The notes beneath the pieces are model-generated. The model was not told the DNA's origin. It did no database searches and was given only the letters and a program-made list of their open reading frames with translations. 64,000 bases of DNA from Phoenix dactylifera (taxonomy: Eukaryota; Streptophyta; Magnoliopsida; Arecales; Arecaceae), in contig NC_052393.1 of assembly GCF_009389715.1 (NCBI RefSeq), positions 5,270,001 through 5,334,000 of the forward strand. The letters are read 5' to 3'. This document shows, piece by piece, positions 14,101 to 24,400 of the stretch. The position numbers and the translations under genes are program-made. The first letter of the stretch is position 1. The number at the start of each line of letters is the position of its first letter.

Positions 14101-14493
14101 CTTGTCCTTCTTGTCTGATGCTTCTCCGATCAATTCTTTGTCCAAGTTCGATTCTGTTTCTTTCTCCTGCATCTTGTTCTTCTTCTCCTTCTTCTCCGAG
14201 TTCTTATCGACGGCTTCTGAACTCTCAAAGGGACGGAGCCCCACCTCGGCAAGCTTCCTTTTCTTCTTGGATTCTTTCTTTCCGTTCTTGGTGGGCTCTA
14301 GGGTTAGGGTTTCTTCTGCGACAAGATATGCATTCTCGTATCGTTCTCCCCGGTCCTTCTTCTTCTCCTTTTTGTTCTTCTCCTTCCTCTTCTTCTCTGA
14401 GATCTTCTGCACTCCTCCGCCATGGCTGGCTGGAATTTCCGGGGTTTCTGGTTCGCCGGGATGGGCCGCGGCATCTTCGAGTTTTCTACCCAT
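2118..14493 (-). CDS. RH5: DEAD-box ATP-dependent RNA helicase, RH5-type
   Basis: A 605-aa superfamily-2 RNA helicase in 13 exons, all with GT-AG introns and consistent phase. CDS exons in transcript order: 13797-14493, 12681-12805, 11406-11513, 11022-11102, 9080-9158, 6026-6111, 5889-5945, 5720-5787, 4873-4941, 4579-4672, 3641-3805, 3450-3542, 2118-2213. The first ~180 residues are Lys/Glu-rich and low in complexity, as in nucleolar Dbp3-like helicases. The core follows: Q-motif region (NKPSPIQ), motif I ATGSGKT (229-235), Ia PTRELAQQ (267-274), Ib TPGRL (316-320), II DEAD (340-343), III SAT (371-373), [21 protein letters not shown] (520-527). The C-terminus is an acidic NSDDED. The family unwinds RNA with ATP; yeast Dbp3 acts in pre-rRNA processing. 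A nucleolar ribosome-biogenesis role is inferred. The start MGRK was chosen by family likeness; an in-frame ATG lies 23 codons upstream at 14562. Confidence 0.93.
2214..3449 (-). other. Last intron of the helicase gene
   Basis: The intron has a GT donor (GTTTGTG) after Lys574 and an AG acceptor just before the Glu-Ser-Lys-Leu of the final exon. The half next to the donor is made of tandem repeat units listed separately. The half next to the acceptor (2214-2900) is unremarkable AT-rich DNA. Confidence 0.85.
2908..3480. repeat. Three tandem units that include the exon 12 end and splice donor
   Basis: Three imperfect head-to-tail units begin near 2908, 3115 and 3292 (about 207, 177 and 189 bp). 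Each contains, in plus-strand order, TTTCTTTTAAAA, a block around CATCTAAAACTAACCAG, GGAAAGAACTSTTACTGTAC, AAAATTTGGAATG and TTTTTCTTCACA. Unit 3 overlaps the genuine 3' end of helicase exon 12 (3450-3479). Units 1 and 2 carry copies of that exon end and its GT donor at about 3066-3094 and 3243-3271. The array therefore arose by duplication of an exon-intron boundary rather than from unrelated satellite DNA. Confidence 0.85.
5275..5490. mobile_element. Degenerate hAT-like fragment in helicase intron 8
   Basis: The right edge reads TTGCCACCCCTA, the same terminus as the well-defined element ending at 61735. The left edge (near CCTTGGGGTGAAATTGG) is only a poor match, and candidate 8-bp flanks agree at about 6 of 8 positions. 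The inside is rich in GGTCAGG/ACCTGAC motifs. It sits within the helicase intron 4942-5719 and does not touch an exon. Confidence 0.45.
6112..9079 (-). other. Helicase intron 5 (2.97 kb)
   Basis: This intron lies between the exons coding DEAD and SAT. It holds a pyrimidine tract (about 6649-6690, TCTC then C-rich) and an alternating purine-pyrimidine stretch at 8490-8585 ending in (GA)n. I see no coding sequence in it. The neighbouring intron 4 (9159-11021) is likewise plain AT-rich DNA. Confidence 0.7.
11614..12423. mobile_element. hAT-like non-autonomous element in helicase intron 2
   Basis: An 810-bp block starts TAGGGCTGTCAA and ends with the complement of TAGGGGTGTATAT, the TAGGG-TG terminal pattern shared with the elements at 52345 and 61186. 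The flanking 8-mers CAGCGGGC and CATGGGAC match at 6 of 8 positions, consistent with an old hAT target duplication. The inside is dominated by variants of GAGCTTGAGC/GCTCAAGCT and encodes nothing. It lies entirely within intron 11514-12680. Confidence 0.6.
12806..13796 (-). other. Helicase intron 1 with a GC-rich inverted-repeat insert
   Basis: The intron splits the Gly codon of motif I (ATGS-G-KT). Within it, about 12938-13440 is much more GC-rich than its surroundings. Its two ends are related in inverted orientation: a GTCGGCGGAACCGG side on the left and the complement of GTCGGTGGAACTGT on the right, with CGGTACGG motifs inside. This suggests a MITE-like or other non-autonomous DNA element. 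Related GGTACGG-rich sequence recurs at 39.45-39.79 kb and near 61.05 kb. Target duplications were not resolved. Confidence 0.5.
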
Positions 14494-14529
14494 CGCAGGA
14501 GGCGAACAAGAAAACGGAGGCGCTGCGGG

Positions 14530-14640
14530 CGGGTTTTCTAGGGTTCGGAGTTCCGAATACACGTGATTGCCACGTGATAGTTAGAGAGTATGGGCCGCAG
14601 TTGACTGTGGGCTGGAGCCTGGGTGAATCGGCCCAAGACT
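14530..14640 (-). promoter_or_regulatory. Proximal promoter motifs of the helicase gene
   Basis: Upstream of the helicase start are two CACGTG G-box cores (14560-14565 and 14571-14576). Three TGGGCC/TGGGCT-type site II elements lie near 14592, 14609 and 14632. A telo-box-like AACCCTAG (14538-14545, read on minus) also occurs. Site II plus telo-box combinations are established features of plant ribosome-biogenesis gene promoters and would fit the inferred job. No clear TATA box was identified. The transcription start is unknown, so some motifs may lie in the leader. Confidence 0.5.
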
Positions 14641-15090
14641 GATTGCACGTCGGTCCATGTCCTTTTTGAAAAAAATCCCTTAATTTAGTTGAACATTTAA
14701 CTTATTAATAAGAACAAAAAATCGAAAGTATTAGATGAGTTATACTATGATCGGGTAGCCTGCTCTCTATCCTCTAGTTGTCGGTTGTCCTTTCTTTGGA
14801 GGACTGACTCCTGAAACTCTGAAAGAAGAGAACTTCTTTTTTCCCAACTAGGTTCATTACCCGTGTGAGTGCGTCATCTCAGCGCCACCTCGAAATTGGC
14901 AGACCAGATGGCGACTCCACCGAACAAATCAGGCAGGAGGCATCCGGTCCCTACATTTAATCGACGCCTATGTATTTCGAACCTGGGTCACTTCAATGAA
15001 ATTTTAGCCCCATTCCAACCTTGCTATCTCCAAGGGCTTCTTTGAAGTCCTCTCTCCCCACCTCGACCCCATGCTTACCCTAAGATCACA
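14641..15090. other. Intergenic: possible LTR-retroelement primer-site region
   Basis: No gene was found. Around 14908-14925 the sequence GATGGCGACTCCACCG resembles the TGGCGACTCC primer-binding region used by some plant Gypsy-class elements. No matching LTR pair or protein domain is visible, so the assignment is weak. Confidence 0.3.
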
Positions 15091-15099
15091 AAGAGAGAG

Positions 15100-15960
15100 A
15101 GAGAGAGCGTTGTAGCGATAGGCTCAATCGAGAGGAGAAGGCTGACCTCGTGGGTGGCTTCAACCCCCACGTCAAGTTCACCGACAAGCAATTCATGACA
15201 GCCTTGACTAGGTCTTCCACACATATGATGACTTCACCATCCTCGACCGACGACCCTAGCCTCACCCACGATGACCTCCACCGCGCCTACGACAGCGGCG
15301 CCGACGAGATCGACCACGATTTTCAAGTCCTCTCCCTCCATGGCCCTTCCTTCTCTTCCATCACTGTTGCCTTCCCCAACCACGGCGTCATCTCCGAGTC
15401 CACCATGATCTTGGCTCTAGTGACTTCGCCGAGAAGCCAGTGCTCTGGGATAAGTGTGGGCCGCACTATGCCCTCTTTCTCAAGGTGCTCGTGGCTCTCC
15501 TTGACCGTGCAGACATGGCTGGATTATAGGAGGAGGCGTCCGACGACATGTCAATTGGTCGAGCACTCTACGAGCAGCAACTATATATACTAGGAAGCCA
15601 TCGTCGGCTTCCACCATGCCGGCGAGCTGCAACCCGTCGATATTCGGTCCCATTTCTATGTCAGGAACTCAATCCGTACCTTTAGCAGGCATGGAGAGGC
15701 TAAAGAGGAGTTCTTGCTCTCTCTGTCAAGGCCGGGGTGGACTTGTGGGCTCATCTCCTTCCCGAGATCCATGTCAATCTGGTGTTGCAATGGAAGGGGA
15801 CGACATGCTTCTTGGTGCTTGTGAGCGTCACCAAAAAGCGGCCATTCTCAGCTCGACGCATTTGAGAGCTCTAAAGCTCCTCATCAGCGGTGAAGGCAAT
15901 GGAGAGAACGACGGTAAAAAGGACCGTTGGTGGAGCACGACGTGGAGGCGAATGGTGAGG
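15100..15960 (+). pseudogene. GC-rich decayed coding relic, family not recognised
   Basis: The stretch has strong codon-like composition and reads as protein only if the frame is changed several times. One frame is open at 15150-15593. A different frame gives phrases such as DFAEKPVLWDKCGPHYALF and then a stop. A third carries EAIVGFHHAGELQPVD and FLLSLSR. There is no intact start-to-stop gene and no intron signal, so I read it as a dead, possibly retro-copied, gene. A GA microsatellite (about 15090-15108) precedes it. I could not name the parent family. Confidence 0.45.
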
Positions 15961-16019
15961 GTGGCGACGGGGAGGCGAATGGAGATGAGTATTTCAAAAT
16001 TAAAAAAAAGTATTTAATA

Positions 16020-16440
16020 TTTTTTTGGAAAAAAACCATCTTACTTGGTTCAGAAAAAATCAAAATATAAATTAATTAAATATTTTTTCAAAAAAAAAGG
16101 AAGGTAAGTTAACCTGCTACTAACTTGTTGAGAATAAAACTCTCTAAATACTCTTGCCAAATGGATGGTCAAGATATCTCCTCTATTTTCATGAAATAAT
16201 GTAAAGAAGTATCATAGCACTTGCCTGATTGGATATCTTTCTTATAAATGTCCTTAATCCAGCACATGGAGAATGCAAAGATTTGCCACGCTTGGGGCTT
16301 TGGTCTGGATGAATCGGCCCAAGATTGTTTGTTTGCTAGTCCTCGGAAAAAAAAAAAAAACTTTATCTTGGTTGTACATTGAATTGAATAAGCATGGTGT
16401 CCTCAACAAGAAGAGGCCCATGAATAGTGTTATACAATAA
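16020..16440. other. Intergenic: copy of the helicase promoter edge
   Basis: Positions 16290-16390 resemble 14605-14710 just upstream of the helicase gene. Both contain TGAATCGGCCCAAGA followed by a poly-A-like stretch, then TTGNACATT and TTAATAAG or AATTGAATAAG. The rest of this stretch is AT-rich without coding signal. Confidence 0.6.
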
Positions 16441-16540
16441 TGTGTAGTTCTTATTATGCTAGCACTATGATCGGCCTGCAGTCAGCCTCTATGAACCGTA
16501 CTGCAGTGTCTCCTACTCCACCTAGGCTATAGGCCGAGTT

Positions 16541-16692
16541 CGCTCTGATATCATTGGTCACAACCTAAGATCTTACCTAAGCTCTGCTAGTCGGAAGGTA
16601 TTATTTGAGTTTCTTAGTCCTGTATAAGTATCCAAGATTTTTTGGCAAATAACCGATATGGGACTAAACATATGCCCGCACGGGACCTCACA
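16541..16692 (-). mobile_element. TRIM (short-LTR retrotransposon) 5' part
   Basis: Read on the minus strand, an LTR of about 137 bp runs from TGTGAGGTCCCGTGCGGGC (16692) to TTGTGACC (16556). It contains CCCATATCGGTTATTTGCC. It is followed at once by TGATATCAGAGCGAACTC, the tRNA-Met-complementary primer-binding site (16541-16553), then about 90 bases of internal sequence reaching about 16455. There is no coding capacity. A second copy at 43.5-43.8 kb has the complementary half (internal region plus 3' LTR). Confidence 0.8.
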
Positions 16693-17878
16693 GTAGCAAC
16701 TTCATTCATGTATTTTTTTCAATTTTTCTTTTTCTTTTTATATTGAATAATTTTATTCAAATGATGATAAAAACAATAGTATTGAGGTTAATGTTAGTCA
16801 AGTTATTCAAGTACGAGAAAATATTATTTACTGGATTCATGTAATTGGTGTTTGATTCAAGAATGGGAGACTAACAATTTAATGGAATGAGGATATCACG
16901 TTGGATAGGCATGATGACTAGATGAACGTGATGACTATTTTTATTCTTGATTAGTAGATTATTATAACTTACCAATCTCGTGAAACTCTCCACAAGAGCC
17001 ACCCATTATTTGGTAGAGAATGAAAGTAGAGTATTTTGAAAAAGTAAAAGGAACAGGCAAAAGTGGGATAGGTGTTGAAGACCATATCGTTCTATAGTTT
17101 GTGTTGCCACTTTTAACTTAACTTTAAATTATGTTTTCCACTTTGATCCTAAGATGTTGATTGCCTCTAATATCCCATAATTTCATATTATTTAAATTTC
17201 CTGAATTTCATTATAGAGAAAATCAGAATCTCTTTTGCTACCAGCAAATTTTTTTGCTAAATTCTCAAAGAAATAAGGTGTATTTTTATATTATAGAATG
17301 AATTTTGAATGCTCATCGAGTTGGCCCTTTATCTTTTATAATATCAATGAAATGTACGAAACTTAATGCGGAATCGTGTGAAATAAAAATATTCATATAA
17401 CTGCACCCCACGACAAGGATGATAGCCATTTGTAGTTTAAGCTATAGGAAGGTGAGGATGTTTGGGTAAGTGGTGTAAAAGGTCAAACGTAGCTCAAGTC
17501 CTTGATTAGATTTAATCTTAAACATTGACCAACCATGCATAGCCTATTCAACCAAGAGAAGGCCCAAATTTGGCTCACTCTAGCAGAAATAATATTTTAC
17601 CTCTTGAACAAATGGAATGTTGAGACTAGATACAAGGGCTTATTTTTCTTGGGTAGAAAAGGCTCATAGGCAATGGGTTATTTAAAGAGAGGGGACATGA
17701 TGTAAGCCTCCATCAAATCCCTATCCATTCATGATCATAGTATGGACAAGATTTGAACCCCTGGTATAAAATGACTATCCACTAAATCCCTATGCATTCA
17801 CTGACTCACAAGTCACAATTAGCACCCAACCATGATCATAGAATGACTATAATTTTGCCTATCATGCGGCTTACATTT
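16693..17878. other. Intergenic, featureless
   Basis: AT-rich DNA with stops in all frames at short spacing. I see no gene, RNA or defined mobile element here. Confidence 0.6.
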
Positions 17879-18805
17879 TAAGATGTTCAAGAATTGCTGG
17901 GAACTTCAGAAGAAAACAAACACACCATCTACATTTTAAAAAGAAAATGTCTCCTCCTCCGCATTCGTGCATCACGCTAATCGTCGAGACATATTTCTAT
18001 AGGTCCCATTCATTATACACTCATCTCGATGATTGGCTTATAGAAATACATCTCGCTGATTGATGCAGTGCACGATCATGCTGGTGCATACGGTGTAGGA
18101 TATAATTTCTCATTGCTAATGGTCTAGAGGTCAAATGGGCTTCAAAAACCTAAAGCAAGTGACTGGTCACACCAAAATCCCTACTAAGCAACCGCAGCAC
18201 AATGGCGCACCAAGTTCTAGGAGCAAGGAGTTGTTTTGTGGAAGGTCTTCATCCGACCCATGCGTCGGTCCCATGTAGGTTGGTTAACGGATATGCCAAC
18301 TGTCCGGATACGAGCTTCATTAGTGAATCAGCAACTTTTGAATCAAAGCGATAGGCCCCTTATTCAAATCTAGACATAGTGGGAATATCCGGTTTAAAGA
18401 GAAGGAGGTTTGACATTACATTAGAATCTCCTGCTTTCTGAATGTTTGAGAATTTCTCAAAACTTCAAAAGAAAACAAACATATGATCTACATTTCAGGG
18501 AGAAAATATATCCTGCACTGCGCGCGTGCGCCATACCAATCACCGAGGCGCATTTCTGTAGGTTGCATTTAGAGTGCACTCGTCTCAATGATTAGTCACA
18601 GGAATGCCTCTTGGTGATTGACATGGTGCACGACCATGTTGCCGCTGACGCTGTAGGATATAATTTCTCATTACTATTGGTCTAGGGTCAAATATGCCGC
18701 AAAAATCCAAACAACCACAACCAAGATCTAGGACCGAGGTAACCCATGCGCTGGCCCCCAAGTAAGTTGGTCGACGGACATGCCAACTTGCCCCCTTGGA
18801 ATCTC
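17879..18805. repeat. Tandemly duplicated block carrying two MITE copies
   Basis: Two related segments lie about 555 bp apart. Both contain AAGAAAACAAACA, then ATCTACATTT, then an element of about 170 bp, then GGTCTAG-GGTCAAAT, and end near AATCTCCTGC-TTCTG. The embedded elements (about 17944-18112 and 18500-18672) have inverted ends of the form GAGAAAWTATATCCTRCA. Their internal palindromic halves include GGCGCATTTCTGTAGG against CACAGGAATGCC. Shared flanks show that duplication happened after the MITE inserted. Confidence 0.7.
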
Positions 18806-18898
18806 CTGCCTTCTGTAATCATTACTTTTGGGAATAGAAATAAGAGGTTGAAGATTGCTTGCGACCAAGAAGAAGTTGGCGGCTCGAAAGCAACATAG

Positions 18899-19337
18899 GA
18901 CTCGTTTGGTTCGCGGAAAAAGAATGGAAGAAAGTATGGTCAACGAAAAAGTAATGAAGTGCCTTTTGTTTGGTTGAAGTTTTCAAAGAAGAGAGATGAG
19001 AAAGTTGTATTCCAATGAGAATATGATTTTCACATTTCATGAAAAAGTTACTTTTCCACGAGGCGAGAATCACTCCATTTTTACTTTTTCCCAAAAAGGC
19101 CCTTCAGCATTAAAGAAGCATTAAAGAGGCATTAAAGACTTATTTTTTATTAAGGGCATAATAGGAATTATACATAGTGGATGGCCAACCAAACATAAGC
19201 ACTTTGGAAATTTGTCATTTTCCCGTGGTAAACCAAATATGCCAAAAGTACTTTCCTACGCATCCTCTTCCTAGAAATTTGTTTCTCAGAAATCATATTT
19301 CTAAAAGAAAAAATGCTTCCCACGAACCAAACGAGCT
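18899..19337. mobile_element. MITE with CTCGTTTGGTTCG inverted ends and CATAG flanks
   Basis: A 439-bp element has left end GACTCGTTTGGTTCGCGG and right end whose complement is AGCTCGTTTGGTTCGTGG. It is flanked on both sides by CATAG (18894-18898 and 19338-19342). It has no coding capacity. The terminal style resembles Tourist/PIF-Harbinger-type MITEs; the flank could be read as a TAG triplet plus chance identity. Confidence 0.75.
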
Positions 19338-19342
19338 CATAG

Positions 19343-20870
19343 ACTTTGAAAATGGGCATACTGTATTGACTTCCAGAAGAATTACGTATTGGCAACAACA
19401 TGATTAAAATCCTAAAGTATTGCATGTTGAATGAACGAGGATACGCAACCATATGATTTAATATTATTCCTTTCTTGTTTGTAATTTGAAAGGCATTAAA
19501 CTACACAAAAAAAGGCTCTAGTGGTTCCTCTTTTTTTTGATGCGTCTTTGAGTACAACGAGGAGAGGGAGAGGTTGGGGGGGTTTGGAGCCCCACACAGA
19601 TAGAAAAGCAATCCGGAAAGAGAGAAGAGAATCACCCCAATAAAGTATTCTCTCAACTATATGCTTGCTATCGTTGGAAAATACGTCGGAGCTAAGATTA
19701 TAAAATCTCTTGTTTCCTCTCTCTCTCATTATTGACTCTTTTGTTGTTGTTAGATGCCCTGAAATTAAAAAAAAAAAATTCTTTTATCCCATAAACCAAA
19801 CTTCATTAATAGGTAAGGTTTTGCAAATAATAAAATAAGACATAACAATCTATTTAGACTGAATCTAATTGTTAGTTCACAAGATTCTATCTAACCTGCA
19901 TGATTTCAGAACAATAAAGAAATCCTAAGTTAATTAGAATCTAACAAAATGATACTCATAGCAAAATTAGAAGAAAGCGAAAACCATGCTAAATTTAAAA
20001 GAAATCAACACATTGGGATAATGTACACTGTCAAGCCAAGAAAATTGTGCACTCACAACAATAGCTTCAGTTTTGTCATCATTTTAGGACTGCTTGATTA
20101 ACATAATATAGGCCATGGGTTGATGACTCGAGCAACCGCCTTGGCGAGAGACCGAGGGTGGCAATATGTTTAAATATCTAATGCATGCGTGTTTTCATTC
20201 TATATAAAAAAAATTGATATCCAACAAAATATAAATGATCACTTGGGACACCATAATTTGGCTGCTCCTTTTTCAACCCATCTTGAAGCACACTAAACCT
20301 TCTTAAATTACATTCATTCCTTATATCATTCTAGATGAAATACCAAGCAAGGATACAAGCAAACAATTGAAGCAACACTTTTTTTTTCTCAATCAATGTT
20401 GAAAGATTTTATAGGCAGCTTGCCACATTGAAGAACAATCATCTCCCGATGCCTAAAACCCCAAATCCAATGAAGGCATCATTCAATGCTATAGCTATGA
20501 TATAACCTGCAAGAGATCTTATGAACAAACTAAGGCGATCTTATGCATGCTACACAGTTCTATGGTTCCTATAATTCAGGTTAGATTAATGGGTTTGCAT
20601 CCTATAAACCCTTGAATAGAAAGAAATCAAATTTTCAATCACCAGCTATCTATCATCATGGCTGAGAGCTGGACCTCTCACAAGAGAATCTGCACATTCT
20701 AAACCCTAACCCCTAAATCATCCCAAAGTTTAAAAACTCTAAAATTCTAAATTCTAGATCCTAAGACTAAGAGTATGGAAGCGAGGAACTCAGGAAAGTT
20801 CTGATGGGACCTAAGATGGATGACAAAACTTGGGATGTTTTATTGTGGCATATCTTTCAAGCGTGACAAC
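19343..20870. other. Intergenic, no supported feature
   Basis: Mostly AT-rich sequence with short A-runs. No open frame beyond chance, RNA gene or clear repeat was seen. Confidence 0.55.
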
Positions 20871-20879
20871 ACCGTACCT

Positions 20880-21290
20880 ATCAGCCTCACACGTGTCAGG
20901 CCCGAATCAAATAAAGACGCCAGCTTTCAGCTAAATTAAAGCGTGACGGGATCGCGTCCCGCACTGCATCATAAAAAAAAGCAATTACTTGTCCGCAGAA
21001 ACGAAACGTCAACCTTTCGTGTCCGCGCGCAATCTGCTGTTCCCTGTTCGAAAATATACAATGAATCCCATTCCTGCGCTCCCGTCTCTTTCGTGGGTCC
21101 AACTCGCAACGTGTCAAAATACAAACCGTCCATCCATATTAGACTATAGTAAGATTTTCGGTGCGGGAGACGCACACGGGAGATCTCGAATAAAGTACAA
21201 TAGCCGCGAAATCTAACCACTTCGCGGTGTCCTGCCTACTTGTTGAAGTCGGCCAGGAAACGGCGGTCCGCTCGAGTTACCGCTCACCGA
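20880..21290 (+). promoter_or_regulatory. Upstream region of the small conserved gene
   Basis: The sequence shifts to higher GC in the 500 bp ahead of the start at 21460. It contains an ACACGTGT palindrome (20889-20896), the core bound by plant bZIP/bHLH factors and found in ABA-response elements. This suggests stress or ABA input but is only a motif match. No clear TATA box was assigned. Confidence 0.35.
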
Positions 21291-21459
21291 TCCCTTATCC
21301 TGCGGTGAGCTGAACCCCCTTTCCCCTCGTTCTCCGGGGCGTGGAGGAGAATCGGGTCACCGCCCCCCGCACGCCTGCGGCTTTTCTCTCTACCTCGAAG
21401 GCGTGTTGTAGGCGAAGCAACCTCGAAGGAAGAAGAGTTCGAGAGGAGCGGCGGCGGAG

Positions 21460-24400
21460 ATGGTGGGGATCTTCTCTCGCTTCTCCGGCGGCTGGAGCGG
21501 CCACCGGCGGGCGAAGAGCGCGATCGTAAGCACATCGAGTCTCACCAAAAAAAAAAGAAACTTTTTTGCCCACTTCTTTTGTTAATTGGGGACGATTTGT
21601 TGTTTTCTTTTGTTTTGGAGAATTCACATCAGAATTTGACCGAAGTTTTAGATTATTCGGTTCCAGTGGATTGCTGGATGTGTTTAGTCGAGATTTATCT
21701 CGATTGTTTGATGCTTTTTGGTTTTTTAGTCATTTTTCTCCGGTCTTTATGCTTACAGAAAAGAGAAATTATTCAACTAGAAAATAACCCAATTTGGTTT
21801 TGTTGTTGCTCGAGTAAAGCTGCCATTTTTTTTTGGACAATTTGTGGGAGAATTGGTCCTTCCCTGTAACTATCGTCATCTGTTCTGAATTTCTGGAAAA
21901 TTCTTAATTTTTTATTGGTATTGGAGTTATTTTCAGCTATTAAGTTATTCCATTAGTTGGTCCCTTTAAGAATTATTGTCTCCGTATCCTCTTTTTCCCG
22001 ATTTTTTATGATATCTTAAGGTAGTTATCTTTTTCATGAATCCTAATCTTATAAGAGTTTTTTTTTCTCTTTTTTCTTGGCTTCCTACCAGTGCAAGCGT
22101 TTTCCCTTTTTCAAAGAAAATCTGTTGATATTTGGAAACTTCTTAGATATTTTTTGTTTCTTTTCTTTTCTGATAGCAACTTAGATATTGTTAACTTCTG
22201 TTTACTTGTAATTTGGTTTTTGGCTGACCAAGTTTTCTGCACTGAGTTGTTCATTGTTTTCTCCAAAAAAATAAAAAAAAGATTGATCAAATACATTCTT
22301 TTAGACTTTAGTTGGTTTGACATCTGAATCATTATTCTCTCATTCTTTTAATGCTGAATTGTTAAAATTTTGAGCACTTTTTTTTATTCATGACTTTCTA
22401 GCACAGTTCTCCACTTTTTGCCGGCGATATAGATAGACATTTTTATTATGTTTAACATTTAGTTAACTCTCTATTTTCAGGAGGTTGGGCAAACGGTGGC
22501 ACCTCTTGCAGAGGTACGAGGTTCTGCATCTCTTGCTGCTGCCCATGGAATTGAAGTAGCAGTTGAAATGAAGCCAGTTGAGCACCCAATTGAGCCTCTC
22601 AACCATGACCAACCTGTTAAATGCCCACTACCAGAACCTTCAATACTTAATGTAAGTTTGCTACCAGAACCTTTCCTTTCTCTGCAGTTATTCCCTTGTG
22701 GGCTCCGTTTGAAAACTTGGAATTGAGGAGAAAGGAATGGAATGGAAGGAAAAGTTAAAAATTTTGATGTTTGGGAGTTTTTTAATGGAGGGAAAGGAAA
22801 AAAAAGTAGGAAATATGAGGAAAAATTTTGGGCTCCAATTCTCTCCTTTCTTTCCTCCCATAAGTGAGAGGATTTGGAAAGAAAGGAATTGGAACTTAAT
22901 AAATTTTTTATAATACCTATTTTACCCTTAAATTAAAGAAGTACCAGATTAAAAAGATAAATATATCCTAGGGCATCTTTTGTTTTAACTTTTCATATAT
23001 CATCTCCATCTCCATATACCCATTTGCTGTACCTCTACGGAGCTCCATCTCCACAGCTGCACTTTCTTGGGGTCGCTCATGACCCGGTCCGACCCGATCC
23101 ATTTACACCTCTACTCATAAGCATGCCCTTTTTATAATAAGGGTATTTTAGTAAAAGTGTTAAAAATGTATGCTTTCTTTTCTTTTCTCTTCAAACTCTC
23201 AAACAAGAGGAAGGAAAGTACTTTCTCTTCCCTCCTAAAACTGCCAAGCAAGAGGAGAGGAAAGTCTATTCTATTCCTTTCTTTTCTTTTTCCTCCTCAT
23301 TAAAGTTTTCCTTTCTTTTCTTTTCTCCCCAAAACTCCCAAACGGAGGGTAAATCTAGTTCATGGCTTCTTATTTCACATCAGTTACGCCTGGTTTCCAG
23401 TTTGCTGGATGATGGTGGTAGTCCAAAAGGAAAACAAATATTGACCAGGCAATAAAATTCGATGGTGATAGCCATTCGATTCTTGTTGTCACACAATTAG
23501 ATTTCGTTATCGTATGATTCTTCTCATATTCTTATCTTATATATCTTTTGTGCACTAATTGAAAGGGCTCCAGCATGTAAAGATCTGGTCATTTGCAATG
23601 AGGCTTATGTACAAATCTATGCCCGGTATATCATGTTACCTACTCAAACATGCCTTCAGGGGCCTGTGTTGTTTATTATTCTTTTTATCTACCCTTTTTG
23701 AATATCATTAATATTTAGATGCTGTCGGTATTTACATGTTTAAAACATGTAGTTGATCTATATCAACATTATTTTTCATTAGTGCATTAATTAGAAATTA
23801 ATGACATGGCAATATAATACTCTGTATGTTGTTGTGAATAAGATAGGATCTAACTACTTGTTTTGGACATTGTTATTTTTGCCATTTATCAGCTTATTTT
23901 TTTCTACTCTTCTTTATTGGTTTATATTATGTTCAAGTTGTTTTATCAGTGTTACTGTTTATATTTGGTATCATATAAATATATGGGTGCATGGTGGTAC
24001 ATCTGTTTTAAACTATCATTCCCTTGTTATTTAGTGTGGTTTTATAAACTCTCTTTATGATCAATTACTATATCCTCGATTAAAATTCTTCTTGATCCTT
24101 CATAAAATTTAAGGTTTCATGGTGTTACTTTCACATAACTCTGGTTTTATTTCCTAACCAAGGCCTCCTCTGCCCTTGCTGCAGTTAAGCATATGACTGA
24201 AACAAGATCTCCATCTCTTTTATCATCCAAACATTCTGGAGTGCACTTTCCAACCTCCTTCCATTTCTGTAACTCATTCACCTAATTATTCTTAATATAC
24301 TCTTCTTATCATCATAACATAAACAACCTAGTCAGATTCTTATAATCAATTTCATGATTTTTTTTCTTTCTGTTTCCTTGTGAAATTCAAAACAATTTCT

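Noticed and set aside
13877..14642. Two long plus-strand open frames (226 and 229 codons)
   Set aside because: They are the complement of helicase exon 1. Its Lys/Glu-rich codons read as Phe/Ser/Pro-rich on the other strand; there is no family likeness.
22700..23350. Tourist-type MITE with a 3-bp duplication
   Set aside because: Inverted ends are clear but no matching triplet flanks were found, so the family is left open.
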